Shown piece after piece: positions 38,227 through 47,995 of a DNA stretch of 64,000 nucleotides. Below the pieces are notes generated by a model. The model had not been told where the DNA came from, made no database searches, and saw only the letters and a list, made by a program, of their open reading frames with translations. This DNA is from Hyphomicrobiales bacterium (GTDB lineage Bacteria > Pseudomonadota > Alphaproteobacteria > Rhizobiales > Beijerinckiaceae). The DNA is taken from contig JAIXYZ010000004.1 of the NCBI GenBank assembly GCA_027489955.1, forward strand, positions 62,001 to 126,000, read 5' to 3'. Position 1 is the first letter of the stretch, and every line of letters starts with the position of its first letter. The position numbers and the translations under genes were made by a program.

Positions 38227-39255
38227 CTAGTCGTTCTCGCCGGCGCGGAACAGCCTCGACATGGCGCGCAGCCGCCCCGTCGCCTCGTAGGCGCCCAGGA
38301 GAGCGAGCGCCAGGATCAACGGCGCGACATAGTAGATCAGCCGGAACAGGAGCAGCGCCCCGAGCAGCGGCTCGCGCGGCACATGGCTGAGCGCGATCAG
38401 GATCGTCGCCTCGAAGACGCCGAGCCCCCCCGGCGAATGGCTGGCGATGCCCAGCATCGCAGCCGCGACGTAGATGGCCAGGAACGTCTCGTAGCCGACG
38501 CCGTGGCCGGTCGGCAGGAGCACGTAGAGCACGCCGGCGGCCGCGCAGACGTCGCCGATGCCCAGCATGGCCTGGGCGGTGGAGAGCTTCCAGCCGGGAA
38601 GCTCGAGCCGCCAGCCCTGGATGCGCACGGTGGGGCGGCGCAGGGCGACCCAGGCGAAATAGGCGCCGACGAGGCCGATCGGCACCAGGCCCATCAGGCG
38701 CACGAAATCGGTGCCGAACACGATGAGGCGCGCCACCGCCTCTGCCTCGCGGATCAGGGACCAGCTCAGCACCACGCCCATGCCGAGCCAGAACGTGATG
38801 CCGGCGATCACGGTCAGGCTGGCAATGCGCGAGGCGGACAGGCCCTTGGGGGCATAGATCCAGTAGCGGACCGTGCCGCCAGTCACGAGCGGGAAGCCGA
38901 GGTTGAAGCTGACCGCGTAGCTGGTGAAGGAGGCGAGCGCCGTGGTGCGGTAGGGAATGCGGATCTTGAGCTGGCGCAGGGCCAGGACGTCGTAGCCGGT
39001 GAGCAGCAGATAGCTGACCACGGTCAGCGCGAGGGCAGCCGCGAGCTGGGCTCGGCTGGCGGATGTCAGCGCCGCCTGGACCTCCCAGAGGTCCACCTCC
39101 CGCACGATGACCCAAAGGACGAAGCAGGAGGCGATGACGATGATCGCGCTCATCACCGTGCCGAGCAGCGCCCAGCGCTTGCGGCTCGCAGGGGCCAGGG
39201 TCACGGCCGGGAGCGGGGCCGTCTGTGCCTGATCAGGCTGTCCGTCGCGTGTCAT
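38227..39255 (-). CDS. Lysylphosphatidylglycerol synthase-type membrane protein (UPF0104)
   Basis: A 342-residue integral membrane protein with about eight helices. Family signs are SYLLLTGYDVLALRQL, SYAVSFNLGFPLVTGGTVRYW and the C-terminal IASHSPGGLGVFEATIL. This domain occurs in the flippase half of MprF and in stand-alone proteins such as YbhN; the substrate of the stand-alone form is not settled. The start is uncertain: the ATG at 39255 lacks a clear ribosome binding site, and one at 39333 would add 26 residues. It lies 35 nt upstream of phoR on the same strand. Confidence 0.8.
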   Translation of the reverse strand: MTRDGQPDQAQTAPLPAVTLAPASRKRWALLGTVMSAIIVIASCFVLWVIVREVDLWEVQAALTSASRAQLAAALALTVVSYLLLTGYDVLALRQLKIRIPYRTTALASFTSYAVSFNLGFPLVTGGTVRYWIYAPKGLSASRIASLTVIAGITFWLGMGVVLSWSLIREAEAVARLIVFGTDFVRLMGLVPIGLVGAYFAWVALRRPTVRIQGWRLELPGWKLSTAQAMLGIGDVCAAAGVLYVLLPTGHGVGYETFLAIYVAAAMLGIASHSPGGLGVFEATILIALSHVPREPLLGALLLFRLIYYVAPLILALALLGAYEATGRLRAMSRLFRAGEND

Positions 39256-39571
39256 GAAGGGCCGGGCGGTCCGTCGGAACGAAGGGTCCAGACCGACCGT
39301 GGCGGCCGATCGTTGCAATTCGATGGCGCCCATATAGGCCTGGCGCCGCTTCGCCGCCAGCGGCTGCGGCGTCTTTGACCTGAGGCAATCGCGCAACGCT
39401 CGGCATGTTTCGCGGAGCGCGTCTTGTGCGGTGCCACAGGGACAGCTAGACCGCCGTTACGGTCGCACACCGCCCCGCGAGGGCGATGAGGTGCCCATGG
39501 CCGTCCGGCCTCAAGGCCGGAGTATCCCAGCGCCGCCGTTGCGGCGCCTGGCAAAGATCAAGGAGACGACG
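39256..39571. other. Divergent intergenic region
   Basis: Between the UPF0104 gene and the L,D-transpeptidase gene. It should hold both promoters. I see no hairpin, repeat or small gene that I can support. Confidence 0.4.
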
Positions 39572-40267
39572 GTGACGATCGGGGCTGACACGAAGGTTGC
39601 GGAAGGCGCCGGCCTCTCGCGTCGGGCGATGCTGGTGGCGCTGGCCGCGCTGCCTCTCGCGGCGTGCCAGCAGGCGGTGATGAACGACCGCAACCCGGCG
39701 CTCTTCTCCGATGGCGACACGACCGGCTGGTATATCGGCTCGATGCCCGACAAGCCGCACGACGTGCCGCTGGTCGACCGCAGCAAGATGCGCCCCGAGC
39801 TGAACCGGCAGACGGTCGACTACGCGGGCAGCGAGAAGCCGGGCACCATCGTCGTCGATATCGACAAGCGCTTCCTCTACCTGGTCCAGCCGGGCAACAA
39901 GGCGCTGCGCTACGGCGTCGGCGTCGGCCGCCAGGGCTTTTCCTGGAAGGGCGTCGCGACGATCGGCAACAAGACCGTGTGGCCCGACTGGCGCCCCACG
40001 CCGACCATGGTCCGCCTGAACCCGAAGCTTCCCGCGCACATGGAGGCGGGCGTCGACAACCCGCTCGGCGCGCGCGCGCTCTACCTCTACCAAGGCGGCC
40101 GGGACATCCTGTTCCGCATCCACGGCACGAACGAGCCGTGGTCGATCGGCGAGCAGGTCTCTTCGGGCTGCATCCGCATGCTCAACGAGGACGTCGTGGA
40201 CCTGTACAGCCGCGTGCCCGTCGGCACGACCGTGCTGGTGCGCCGCAACGGCCAGTGGCGCGTCTGA
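39572..40267 (+). CDS. L,D-transpeptidase (YkuD domain) lipoprotein-like
   Basis: A cell-wall enzyme that makes 3-3 cross-links or anchors proteins to peptidoglycan. The product is 231 residues from a GTG preceded by AAGGAG. The N-terminus LSRRAMLVALAALPLAACQQ is a signal peptide with a twin-arginine start and a lipobox (LAAC). The YkuD domain begins about residue 95 (GTIVVDIDKRFLYLVQPG) and ends with the catalytic motif HGTNEPWSIGEQVSSGCIRM, including the nucleophilic cysteine. Followed at once by a strong terminator, so monocistronic. Confidence 0.93.
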   Translation: MTIGADTKVAEGAGLSRRAMLVALAALPLAACQQAVMNDRNPALFSDGDTTGWYIGSMPDKPHDVPLVDRSKMRPELNRQTVDYAGSEKPGTIVVDIDKRFLYLVQPGNKALRYGVGVGRQGFSWKGVATIGNKTVWPDWRPTPTMVRLNPKLPAHMEAGVDNPLGARALYLYQGGRDILFRIHGTNEPWSIGEQVSSGCIRMLNEDVVDLYSRVPVGTTVLVRRNGQWRV

Positions 40268-40288
40268 CGCGACCGGAACGCTTCAAGC

Positions 40289-40318
40289 AAAAAGGCCCGC
40301 AGCGATGCGGGCCTTTTT
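40289..40318 (+). terminator. Intrinsic terminator after L,D-transpeptidase gene
   Basis: AAAAAGGCCCGCA, loop GCGA, TGCGGGCCTTTTT: a 13-bp stem with A-run and T-run, so it could work in both directions. Confidence 0.93.
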
Positions 40319-40362
40319 GGTTTGGGAGCGGCGCTGGACGCGCGGAGAGCAGGCCCCCTTGG

Positions 40363-40640
40363 TGTCATCCCGTGCGCGACGCGGCATGACGATGCCGCTT
40401 CGCAGACACGGGATCGGCCGGGCTTTTGCACCCCGTGTCATCCCCGGCGAGCGCAGCGAGGGAAGGGAATCCAGCGAATGGCGGGCGTGGAGCACCGCGC
40501 CGATCGAGCCTGGATCCCCTTCCCCTACGCGCCTGCGGCGCTTCGGCCGGGGATGACAGCGGAGAAAAGGAAATACAAATGACGCCCCGATCCCGTGTCT
40601 GCGGCGCCACGCTTCGCGCTGCGCCGCGCACGGGATGACA
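40363..40640. repeat. Nested palindromic repeat cluster (A-B-A')
   Basis: A (40363-40417) and A' (40587-40640) are inverted copies sharing TGTCATCCCGTGCGCG and CGCAGACACGGGATCGG. Between them is B (40436-40558), bounded by TGTCATCCCCGGC and GCCGGGGATGACA, the same family as the element inside hisS. No gene is seen. The cluster separates two convergent units (L,D-transpeptidase and leuA). Confidence 0.9.
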
Positions 40641-40657
40641 GGCCGATCGCCTCGGGC

Positions 40658-42331
40658 CTACGCCAGCCCGTCGCGCAGGGCGCGGTTGACGGCGGAGACG
40701 ACGGCCTTCAGCGAGGCCACCACGATGTTGCGGTCGAGACCGACGCCGAAGACCGGCTTGTCGCCGACCCGCAGCTCCACATAGGCCACCGCCGCCGCAT
40801 TGGCGCCGGTGCCGATGGCGTGCTCGCGGTAGTCGACGAGCTGGAAGCTCCAGCCGAGATGCTGCTGCAGCGCCGCCGTGAAGCCGTCGATGGGGCCGGT
40901 GCCGTGGCCCGACAGCGCGACGCGAATGCCCGCGTCCTCGATGACGGCCTCGACGCGCCGCTCCTCCTCGCCGTTCTCGGCCTCCGTGCGGTGGCTGACG
41001 AAGGCGAAGCGGCCGTCGAAGAGATATTCGTTGCGGAACGCCTCGTAGAGCCGCTCGGCGGAGAGCTCGACGCCCTCGCCGTCGGCGACGCCCTGCACGA
41101 CCCGGCCGAACTCGATCTGGAGCCGGCGCGGCAGTTCGAGCCCGTATTCCCGCTCCATGACATAGGCGATGCCGCCCTTGCCGGACTGGGAATTGATGCG
41201 GATCACCGCCTCGTAGGACCGGCCGAGATCCTTGGGATCGATCGGCAGGTACGGCACTTCCCACGCATCCTGGCCGGAGGCCTCCAGCGCCTTGAGGCCC
41301 TTGTTGATGGCGTCCTGGTGGGAGCCGGAAAAGGCCGTGAACACCAGTTCGCCCGCATAGGGGTGGCGGGGATGGACGGGCAGCTGCGTGCAGTATTCGG
41401 CGGTGCGGATCAGCTCGTTGATGTCCTCGACATGCAGGCCCGGATCGATGCCCTGCGAATAGAGGTTCAGCGCCAGCGTCACGATGTCGACGTTGCCCGT
41501 GCGCTCGCCGTTGCCGAAGAGCGTGCCCTCGACGCGATCGGCGCCGGCCATCAGGCCGAGTTCGGTGGCGGCGATTGCGGTGCCCCGGTCGTTATGGGGA
41601 TGGAGCGAGATGATGACCGCCTCGCGGTCCTTCACGTTGCGGCAGAACCATTCGATCTGGTCCGCGTGGATGTTGGGCGTGGACATCTCCACCGTCGCCG
41701 GCAGGTTCAGGATCATCCGGTGCTCCGGCGTCGGCCGGTGGACGTCCATGACCGCCTCGCAGATCTCGCGGGCGAAATCGAGCTCGGTCCCGGTGAAGCT
41801 CTCCGGGCTGTACTGGTGCACGACCTCGGTGATGCCGGCGAGGTCCTGCTTCAGGGACTCGATCAGCCTCGCCCCCTCCACCGCGATCCGCACGATCTCA
41901 GGCTTGTCGGCGCGGAACACGACGCGGCGCTGCAATTCGGAGGTGGAATTGTAGAGATGGACGATGGCGCGCCGGGCGCCCCTGATCGATTCCATCGTGC
42001 GGGTGATGATTTCGGGCCGCGACTGGGTCAGGACCTGGATCGTCACGTCATCGGGGATGAGCCCGCCCTCGATGAGGTGGCGGACGAAGTCGAAATCCGT
42101 CTGCGAGGCGGCGGGGAAGCCGACCTCGATCTCCTTGAAGCCCATGGCGACGAGGGTCTTCCAGAGCCGCAGCTTGCGCTCCGTGCCCATGGGCTCGATC
42201 AGCGCCTGGTTGCCGTCGCGCAGGTCGACGGAGCACCAGATCGGAGGCGACGCGATCACAGCGTCGGGCCAGGTGCGGTCCTTCAGGGATACGGGGGCGT
42301 AAGGCCGGTATTTCCGGTTCGCGTTCTGCAC
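40658..42331 (-). CDS. leuA: 2-Isopropylmalate synthase
   Basis: First committed step of leucine synthesis: condenses acetyl-CoA with 2-ketoisovalerate. It is 557 residues, the longer LeuA type. The N-terminal TIM barrel has [36 protein letters not shown] and the metal-binding [37 protein letters not shown] region. The C-terminal LeuA regulatory domain (from about 440) should give leucine feedback. The start is a GTG with AGAGG 7 nt upstream; an upstream ATG is not in frame. No clear leader peptide was found. Confidence 0.96.
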   Translation of the reverse strand: MQNANRKYRPYAPVSLKDRTWPDAVIASPPIWCSVDLRDGNQALIEPMGTERKLRLWKTLVAMGFKEIEVGFPAASQTDFDFVRHLIEGGLIPDDVTIQVLTQSRPEIITRTMESIRGARRAIVHLYNSTSELQRRVVFRADKPEIVRIAVEGARLIESLKQDLAGITEVVHQYSPESFTGTELDFAREICEAVMDVHRPTPEHRMILNLPATVEMSTPNIHADQIEWFCRNVKDREAVIISLHPHNDRGTAIAATELGLMAGADRVEGTLFGNGERTGNVDIVTLALNLYSQGIDPGLHVEDINELIRTAEYCTQLPVHPRHPYAGELVFTAFSGSHQDAINKGLKALEASGQDAWEVPYLPIDPKDLGRSYEAVIRINSQSGKGGIAYVMEREYGLELPRRLQIEFGRVVQGVADGEGVELSAERLYEAFRNEYLFDGRFAFVSHRTEAENGEEERRVEAVIEDAGIRVALSGHGTGPIDGFTAALQQHLGWSFQLVDYREHAIGTGANAAAVAYVELRVGDKPVFGVGLDRNIVVASLKAVVSAVNRALRDGLA

Positions 42332-42641
42332 GGGAGAACCTCTTGCGAGCGATGGTCAGGACGATCGTCCGGCACGCGCCGAACGGGCACACGGGGCCAC
42401 CGGGCACTGTCAGCCCCGATGGCCGGTCCTAAGTCGCAGGGTCCTGGTGGCGAAACGCATCGTGCGGGCCTTCTCCGTGCGATGGGCTTAGCCGCCGCGG
42501 GGCGCGGGTGTCAACAAGCGCCGCGCCGCGCTTCGCCCGCCTTGCGATCGGTGGCGGCCAGAATGCAGTCCGGACGACGGACGGCCGCCCCTCCCGCCAA
42601 CAAAAGAACGCTTCCCAACCGTCACGTTTTCTGTATCTTCC

Positions 42642-42656
42642 TGCAAATCGTTTGCA
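42642..42656. promoter_or_regulatory. Mur/Fur-type palindrome upstream of mntH
   Basis: TGCAAA-TCG-TTTGCA, a perfect 6-3-6 palindrome 20 nt before the mntH start. It resembles the manganese-responsive (MRS) sites bound by Mur in Rhizobiales. Elsewhere between 42332 and 42675 I see no gene. Confidence 0.75.
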
Positions 42657-42675
42657 AGAGCAACTGGAGCGCGTG

Positions 42676-44031
42676 ATGGACCGCATCACCGGAGAAGCGG
42701 CCGATCCCGTCGCGGGCGGCTGGCGGCGGGCGCGGGGCGAGGCTGCCCTGTCGGACGTCTACCGGTCGATCGCGATCCCCAGGGGCCGCTCGGGCGCGCG
42801 GCGCTTCGCGGCCTTCCTGGGCCCGGGCTACCTGGTGGCCGTCGGCTACATGGACCCCGGCAACTGGGCCACCTCGATCGCGGGCGGGTCCAAGTTCGGC
42901 TACACGCTGCTCGTCGTCGCGCTCGTCTCGAACATCATGGCGATCGTGCTGCAATCGCTCTGCGCCAGGCTCGCCATCGCCTCCGGGCGCGACCTCGCCC
43001 AGGCCTGCCGGGATGCCTATCCGCGCTGGGTCGCCTGGCCGCTCTGGGCCCTGGCGGAGCTCGCCATCGTCGCCACGGACCTGGCGGAAGTGATCGGCAC
43101 CGCCATCGGGCTGAACCTCCTATTCGGCATCCCGCTGGAGATCGGCGTCATCATCACGGCGCTCGACGTGTTCCTCATCCTGTACCTGCAGAAGATGGGG
43201 TTCCGGTATCTGGAGGCGCTCATCGTCGCGCTGCTGGCGGTCATCGCCGTCTGCTTCGGCGTCCAGATCGCGCTCGCCGACCCGCAATGGGGCGCGGTGA
43301 TCCGCGGCTTCGCACCGACGACGCAGATCGTGACCAATCCGGAGATGCTGTACCTCGCGCTCGGGATCCTGGGCGCCACGGTGATGCCCCACAATCTCTA
43401 CCTGCACTCGGCCATCGTGCAGACCCGCGATTACGGATCGTCGCTGCCGGAGAAGCGCGAGGCCCTGCGCTTTGCCACCATCGATTCCACTGTCGCCCTG
43501 ATGTTCGCGCTGACGATCAACGCCTCGATCCTGATCCTGGCCGCGGCGGCCTTCCATTCGACCGGGCGCAACGAGGTGGCCGAGCTCGGCGACGCCCATG
43601 CGCTCCTGGCGCCGCTCCTGGGCGCGGCCATCGCGCCCACGCTCTTTGGCATCGCGCTCCTGTGCTGCGGCCTCAACTCCACCGTCACCGCGACGCTGGC
43701 CGGGCAGGCGGTGATGGAAGGATTCCTCGACATCCGCCTGCCGGCCTGGTTGCGGCGGCTCATCACCCGGCTCGTCGCCATCGTGCCCGCCGCGATCGTC
43801 ACCATCTGGTACGGCGAGAGCGGCACGGCGCGGCTGCTGATCCTCAGCCAGGTGGTGCTGAGCCTGCAGCTCTCCTTCGCCGTGATCCCCCTGGTCATGT
43901 TCACCGCCAGCAAGGCGAAGATGGGCGCGCTCGTGGCGCCGCGCTGGCTGGTGGCGTTCGCCAGCCTGATCGCGGCCGTGATCGTGGCCCTGAACCTGAA
44001 GCTGCTCGTCGACTTCGCCCTGGGCGGCTAG
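42676..44031 (+). CDS. mntH: Nramp-family Mn2+/divalent metal transporter
   Basis: Proton-coupled import of manganese (and iron). It is 451 residues with eleven helices. Signature residues are present: [15 protein letters not shown] in helix 1 (Asp, Asn metal ligands), [20 protein letters not shown] in helix 6 (Met, His), and the family motif between helices 8 and 9. I began at the ATG 42676; the frame is open upstream but without similarity. A Mur-type palindrome overlaps the probable promoter, so manganese repression is likely. The stop is shared in a CTAG with the convergent dipeptidase gene. Confidence 0.94.
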   Translation: MDRITGEAADPVAGGWRRARGEAALSDVYRSIAIPRGRSGARRFAAFLGPGYLVAVGYMDPGNWATSIAGGSKFGYTLLVVALVSNIMAIVLQSLCARLAIASGRDLAQACRDAYPRWVAWPLWALAELAIVATDLAEVIGTAIGLNLLFGIPLEIGVIITALDVFLILYLQKMGFRYLEALIVALLAVIAVCFGVQIALADPQWGAVIRGFAPTTQIVTNPEMLYLALGILGATVMPHNLYLHSAIVQTRDYGSSLPEKREALRFATIDSTVALMFALTINASILILAAAAFHSTGRNEVAELGDAHALLAPLLGAAIAPTLFGIALLCCGLNSTVTATLAGQAVMEGFLDIRLPAWLRRLITRLVAIVPAAIVTIWYGESGTARLLILSQVVLSLQLSFAVIPLVMFTASKAKMGALVAPRWLVAFASLIAAVIVALNLKLLVDFALGG

Positions 44032-45089
44032 CGGCCCCAGGTCAGTTCCAATACGCGCAGCCAGTTGCGCCAGGCGAACTTCTCGATCCGCTCGCCGGAA
44101 TGGCCGCGCTCGCGCAGCGCCTCCAGGATGACGGGAAGGCCGGCGACGTCGCCGACCGCCTCGGGCACCGTGGCGCCGTCGAAATCCGAGCCCATGCCCA
44201 CGCTGTCCTCCCCGAGGACGGACAGCAGATGCTCGTAATGGGCGACGATGTCCGCCACCGGCGTGTCGGCCGATTTCCGTCCGTCCGGCCGCAGGAAGCT
44301 CGTGGCGAGGTTGATCCCCACCATGCCCCTGCTGTCGCGGATCGCGGCGAGTTGCGCGTCTGTGAGGTTGCGGGAGGTCGGGCACACCGCATGCGCGTTG
44401 GAATGGGTGGCGACGAGGGGCGCATCCGTCAGCCCGGCCACGTCCCAGAAGCCCTTCTCGTTGAGGTGGGACAGGTCGATCATGACCCTCAAGCGATTGC
44501 ACCGGCGGACCAGTTCCCGGCCGAGCGGGGTGAGGCCCGGGCCCGTATCCGGCCCCGAGGGGTAGCGGAACGGAACGCCGTGGCCGAACAGGTTCGGCCG
44601 GCTCCAGACCGGGCCGATCGACCGCAGGCCCGCCTCCACCAGCACGTCGAGAGCGACGAACTCGGCGTCGATGGCCTCGGCGCCCTCGATATGGAGGATC
44701 GCCGCCACCGCGTCGTCTGCGCGGGCGGCGCGGATGTCCGCCACGCTCCGGCAGATGCGGAACGCCCCGTCGGAGGCCCTTGCGATGCGGGCCATGAGCG
44801 CCGCCATCGCCAGGGTGAAGGCGAGCGAGGACGCCCGCGGCAGCGCCGCCGGCAGCGGCACGTCGTAGGCCGCCCGGTCCATCAGGTCGTCGGGCGCCGA
44901 CAGATGGGGCGAGGGCACGAAGATCGCGAAGAAGCCGCCGGCGAAGCCGCCCGCCCGCGCCCGCGGGAGGTCGATATGCCCCTCGCCGTCGCCGTTCAGG
45001 AAGGCATCGATGCGCGCCGCCTCCGGCTTGCGGATCAGGCGCAGGAGCGTGTCGTTGTGGCCGTCGAAGACCGGAATGACGTTTGGCAC
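44028..45089 (-). CDS. Membrane dipeptidase-type peptidase (M19)
   Basis: A zinc-dependent dipeptidase of the renal dipeptidase family. It is 353 residues. Metal ligands are seen as FDGHND (His, Asp) near the N-terminus, HIEGAEA (bridging Glu), IDLSHLN and THSNAHA (His), and GSDFDG (Asp). There is no signal peptide, so cytoplasmic. I used the GTG at 45089 ([13 protein letters not shown]), which gives the normal family start. The substrate is probably a dipeptide, possibly a D-amino-acid-containing one. Convergent with mntH; stops overlap. Confidence 0.9.
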   Translation of the reverse strand: MPNVIPVFDGHNDTLLRLIRKPEAARIDAFLNGDGEGHIDLPRARAGGFAGGFFAIFVPSPHLSAPDDLMDRAAYDVPLPAALPRASSLAFTLAMAALMARIARASDGAFRICRSVADIRAARADDAVAAILHIEGAEAIDAEFVALDVLVEAGLRSIGPVWSRPNLFGHGVPFRYPSGPDTGPGLTPLGRELVRRCNRLRVMIDLSHLNEKGFWDVAGLTDAPLVATHSNAHAVCPTSRNLTDAQLAAIRDSRGMVGINLATSFLRPDGRKSADTPVADIVAHYEHLLSVLGEDSVGMGSDFDGATVPEAVGDVAGLPVILEALRERGHSGERIEKFAWRNWLRVLELTWGR

Positions 45090-45201
45090 GGGTCGAAATC
45101 CAGGACCGAAGAGCTGGATTAGGCCGGTCGGGCCCGCGATTCGCAAAGGGCAATGTCGCCTGACGCGGCGGCGCGCCCCGTCACGGGCGGCGGCGCGGCC
45201 G

Positions 45202-46074
45202 TCAGCCGGCCCGGCGGCGCGCCTCGCCCGCCGCCACGGCCAGGGCCACGCCGCCCAGGATCAGGACCGAGGCCGCAACGAGCCGGGCGGTCAGCGGCTC
45301 GGCGATGAACAGGACGCCGCCGGCCGCGGCCAGCGCCGGCACGGTCAGCTGGACGAAGGCCGCCCGGGACCGGGAGAGGGCCGGAAGCGCGCGGTACCAG
45401 ATGGCGTAGCCGATCCCCGAGGCGACGGCGCCCGACAGGACCGCATAGAGCACGCCCGCCGCGGACGGCGCGGCCTGCATGAGGCCGAGCGCCAGGAGGA
45501 TGATGGCCGCGGGCACCGTGCGCAGGAAATTGCCCGCCGTGTCGGCAAGGGGATGGCGCGAGCCGCGCCCGATCAGCGAATAGGCGGCCCAGCACAGGCC
45601 GGCGGCGACCATGAGCGCGGCGCCCGCCGGGTCCGGCGCCGCGAGCCCGGGGGCGACGAGATAGGCCAGGCCCGCGAGCGCCAGGACGAGCCCCGCCCAT
45701 TCCAGCCATCCCGGCCTGTCGCCCCTGACGATCGCCCAGGCCAGCATGCCCGCCTGGACGGCCCCGAACAGGATGAGCGCCCCGGTCCCCGCACCGAGGA
45801 CGACATAGGCGATCGAGAATGCGATGGCATAGCCGAACAGGCCAGCGGCCCCGGCCCACGAGCCGGACCGGAGCGCGCGGCTCCAGCCGGCAGGCCCCTC
45901 GACGGCGCGGTCCTGCCAGGCGACCAGCAGCGCCAGCGTCGCCGCGCCGGCGACGAGCCGGATGCCCGTATAGGCCAAGGGCTCGGCGGCCCCCGCCTCG
46001 AGCGCCAGCCGCGCCAGGACGGAATTGGCGGCGAATGCGAGCATCGCGAGCACGGTGGCGGCTGGGACGGGCAT
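45202..46074 (-). CDS. EamA/DMT-family transporter
   Basis: A 290-residue membrane protein with ten helices in two EamA repeats (repeat 1 from TVLAMLAFAANSVLARLAL; repeat 2 from GAALMVAAGLCWAAYSLIGRG). Related proteins export amino acids or metabolites, and the substrate here is unknown. The start MPVPAATV at 46074 follows the family pattern. It has its own gap from the EthD-like gene, with a terminator hairpin between them, so it is probably a separate unit. Confidence 0.85.
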   Translation of the reverse strand: MPVPAATVLAMLAFAANSVLARLALEAGAAEPLAYTGIRLVAGAATLALLVAWQDRAVEGPAGWSRALRSGSWAGAAGLFGYAIAFSIAYVVLGAGTGALILFGAVQAGMLAWAIVRGDRPGWLEWAGLVLALAGLAYLVAPGLAAPDPAGAALMVAAGLCWAAYSLIGRGSRHPLADTAGNFLRTVPAAIILLALGLMQAAPSAAGVLYAVLSGAVASGIGYAIWYRALPALSRSRAAFVQLTVPALAAAGGVLFIAEPLTARLVAASVLILGGVALAVAAGEARRRAG

Positions 46075-46191
46075 GGTGCGAATCCGGACGATGGGCGGGC
46101 CGCATCCTGCCCTGCTTCGCGCCCGGCGGTCCCGCGCCATTTTGCCGAACCGGCATCCGCGCCGGACCGCTGCGCAAGCATTTCAAAAGGC

Positions 46192-46221
46192 GAAGGGCGG
46201 CGCCCCCCGGCGCCGCCCTTC
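46192..46221 (-). terminator. Intrinsic terminator after EthD-like gene
   Basis: A 13-bp stem GAAGGGCGGCGCC/GGCGCCGCCCTTC with a 4-nt loop, followed on the minus strand by GCCTTTTG. A second hairpin (46223-46254, 12-bp stem) overlaps the end of the gene just before it. Confidence 0.75.
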
Positions 46222-46249
46222 AGCTGACCGGCGCAGCGGGTCGCGCCGG

Positions 46250-46840
46250 TCAGCAGAGGGCATCCACGCCGTAACGATCCAGGGGCAGGAACCGGCCCGG
46301 CAGCGGGCTCCCGATCTGGACCGCCTGCGCGGAGACCTCGTCCGAAGAAACGTCGAACACCAGCGCGATCGGCCCCACGGGCGGTGGATCGGCGGCGGAC
46401 AGGGGATGGCCCGGCACATGCCCGTCCAGCTCGCCCGGCACGACCACGCCGCCCGCGGGAGCGACGGGCGGAGGCACCCGCTCGACCCGCAGCGAGGCGC
46501 CGGCGGGAACGGGCGGGATCGCGCCGCACCGGGCGGCGAGGCGCACGGGTCGGCGGAAGACGGGGCGCATCGCCAGCGTCTGCGCGTCCGGATGATCGAC
46601 GAGGCGCCTGTAGGGCGCTCCCGACAGAACCTCGATCCCCGCCAGCCGGTAGAAGGTGAGGTATTGCGGCCAGCCTTCGCCCTGCGCACGGAAGCGGATC
46701 GCGCCGAGAATGCCGGGGACGGTCAGGCGCTGCGGGACGTGATGACCGGCATGCCAGCGCTCGTACGCGTCCCTCGCCGCCGGGTCGACGTCGTTGCCGA
46801 AGAGGAGGAACGCGGCGCCGTCCGCGCGGGCGTCAGCCAT
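46250..46840 (-). CDS. EthD-like dimeric alpha-beta barrel protein
   Basis: A 196-residue protein. The N-terminal half (FLLFGNDVDPAARDAYERWHAGHHVPQRLTVPG, then ILGAIRFRAQ) looks like an EthD/ABM-type dimeric ferredoxin-fold domain with the usual W-H-x-x-H pattern. The C-terminal half is less conserved and Pro-rich. Such proteins often accompany degradation enzymes. Its ATG overlaps the stop of the alcohol dehydrogenase gene by 8 nt, so the two are coupled. Function not established. Confidence 0.65.
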   Translation of the reverse strand: MADARADGAAFLLFGNDVDPAARDAYERWHAGHHVPQRLTVPGILGAIRFRAQGEGWPQYLTFYRLAGIEVLSGAPYRRLVDHPDAQTLAMRPVFRRPVRLAARCGAIPPVPAGASLRVERVPPPVAPAGGVVVPGELDGHVPGHPLSAADPPPVGPIALVFDVSSDEVSAQAVQIGSPLPGRFLPLDRYGVDALC

Positions 46841-47909
46841 GGGGGAAGACCATGACCTTGACCGCCTCCCGCCGGGCCATCGCAGCAAAGCCGTCCTCGA
46901 TGCGCGCGAGGGGCAGGCGATGGGAAATCAGGCGGCGGGCCGTGTCGCCATTGGCGGCGAGCCAGGCCAGCACGTCCGCCCATAGGGGAACGGGCGCCCG
47001 GTACGACCCGACGATGCGCTGGTGCCGGCGCACCAGACCGGTCAGGTCGATCGTCGCGGGAGCGGCGTGGATGCCAGCGATGACCAGCCGGCCGAAGGGG
47101 GCGAGAACCGCGAGAAGGTCGGGCACCAGGGCGGGCACGCCGGCGGCTTCGATGACGGCGTCGTATTCGCGCGGCAGGCCCGCGGCCTCGAGCGCGCCCG
47201 CAAGCGTGGTGCCTTTGGTGTCCAAGCAGTCCGGCAGGCCGACCGCACGGGCGCAGGACAGGCGGGACGCGTCGTCGCGCCCGGCCAGGACGACGCGGCC
47301 TGCCCCGCAATCGCGGGCGAAAAGCGCGGCGGCCAGGCCGATCGGCCCCGGGCCGACGACGAGCACTTTATCGCCGGCCGCGATGGCGGCATTGCGGGCC
47401 GCTTCCAGCGAGACGGTGAGCGGCTCGGTCAGGGCGGCGATCTCGGCGTCGATCCCGTCCGGCACGGCCACGAGGTTGTCCTCGGGCAAGGCCACGAAAC
47501 CTGCGAATGCGCCGGACCGGTGAATGCCGATTCCCCGGCGGCGACGGCAGAGCGCGCTGCGGCCGGACAGGCACGCCTCGCACGTGCCGCACACGACCGA
47601 CGGACGCAGCACGGCCCGGCGGCCGAGCCAGGCGGGCGAACCCGCCACGACGGTTCCCGCCGCCTCGTGACCGAGCGTGACCGGCATGCAGGGCGTCATG
47701 GACTCGTAGCCCGCGGTCCATTCGGCGATGTGGAGATCGGTGCCGCAGATGCCGGCTGCATCCACCCGGAGCAGGGCTTCGCCGGGCCCGGGCTCGACCG
47801 CAGGCGCGGGCACCAGCGCAACGCCCGGCTGCGGGCCAAACTTGCGCAGGGCCAGCGCCGGCGTGGCTGCCGCCGCCTCGTTCCCGCCCGCCGGTTCCGC
47901 CCGACCCAT
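46833..47909 (-). CDS. Zinc-dependent alcohol/polyol dehydrogenase (MDR family)
   Basis: A 358-residue NAD(P)-dependent dehydrogenase. The catalytic zinc site is given by AAGICGTDLH (Cys) and VTLGHEAAGTV (His, Glu). The structural zinc has cysteines in SVVCGTCEACLSGRSALC. The Rossmann motif is VLVVGPGPIGLAAALFA. It is closest in style to threonine/sorbitol/galactitol dehydrogenases, but the substrate is not clear. It is translationally coupled to the EthD-like gene. A LysR gene upstream on the same strand (86 nt away) may control it. Confidence 0.88.
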   Translation of the reverse strand: MGRAEPAGGNEAAAATPALALRKFGPQPGVALVPAPAVEPGPGEALLRVDAAGICGTDLHIAEWTAGYESMTPCMPVTLGHEAAGTVVAGSPAWLGRRAVLRPSVVCGTCEACLSGRSALCRRRRGIGIHRSGAFAGFVALPEDNLVAVPDGIDAEIAALTEPLTVSLEAARNAAIAAGDKVLVVGPGPIGLAAALFARDCGAGRVVLAGRDDASRLSCARAVGLPDCLDTKGTTLAGALEAAGLPREYDAVIEAAGVPALVPDLLAVLAPFGRLVIAGIHAAPATIDLTGLVRRHQRIVGSYRAPVPLWADVLAWLAANGDTARRLISHRLPLARIEDGFAAMARREAVKVMVFPHG

Positions 47910-47995
47910 CGACCTGCCTTTCCCGCCCGTTCGGCGGGAGGAGACGCGATGGCCGTCCTTGCATCAATCGCCGTTTCCTCGTGCCGGTCATAGCC

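Noticed and set aside
38192-39115. Long frame joined upstream of phoR, suggesting a fusion protein
   Set aside because: It is the shifted frame of the UPF0104 membrane protein gene, whose own frame shows clear helices and family motifs.
42420-42480. Possible leucine leader peptide before leuA ([16 protein letters not shown])
   Set aside because: Only two Leu codons, and no clear terminator/antiterminator pair follows; not enough for attenuation.
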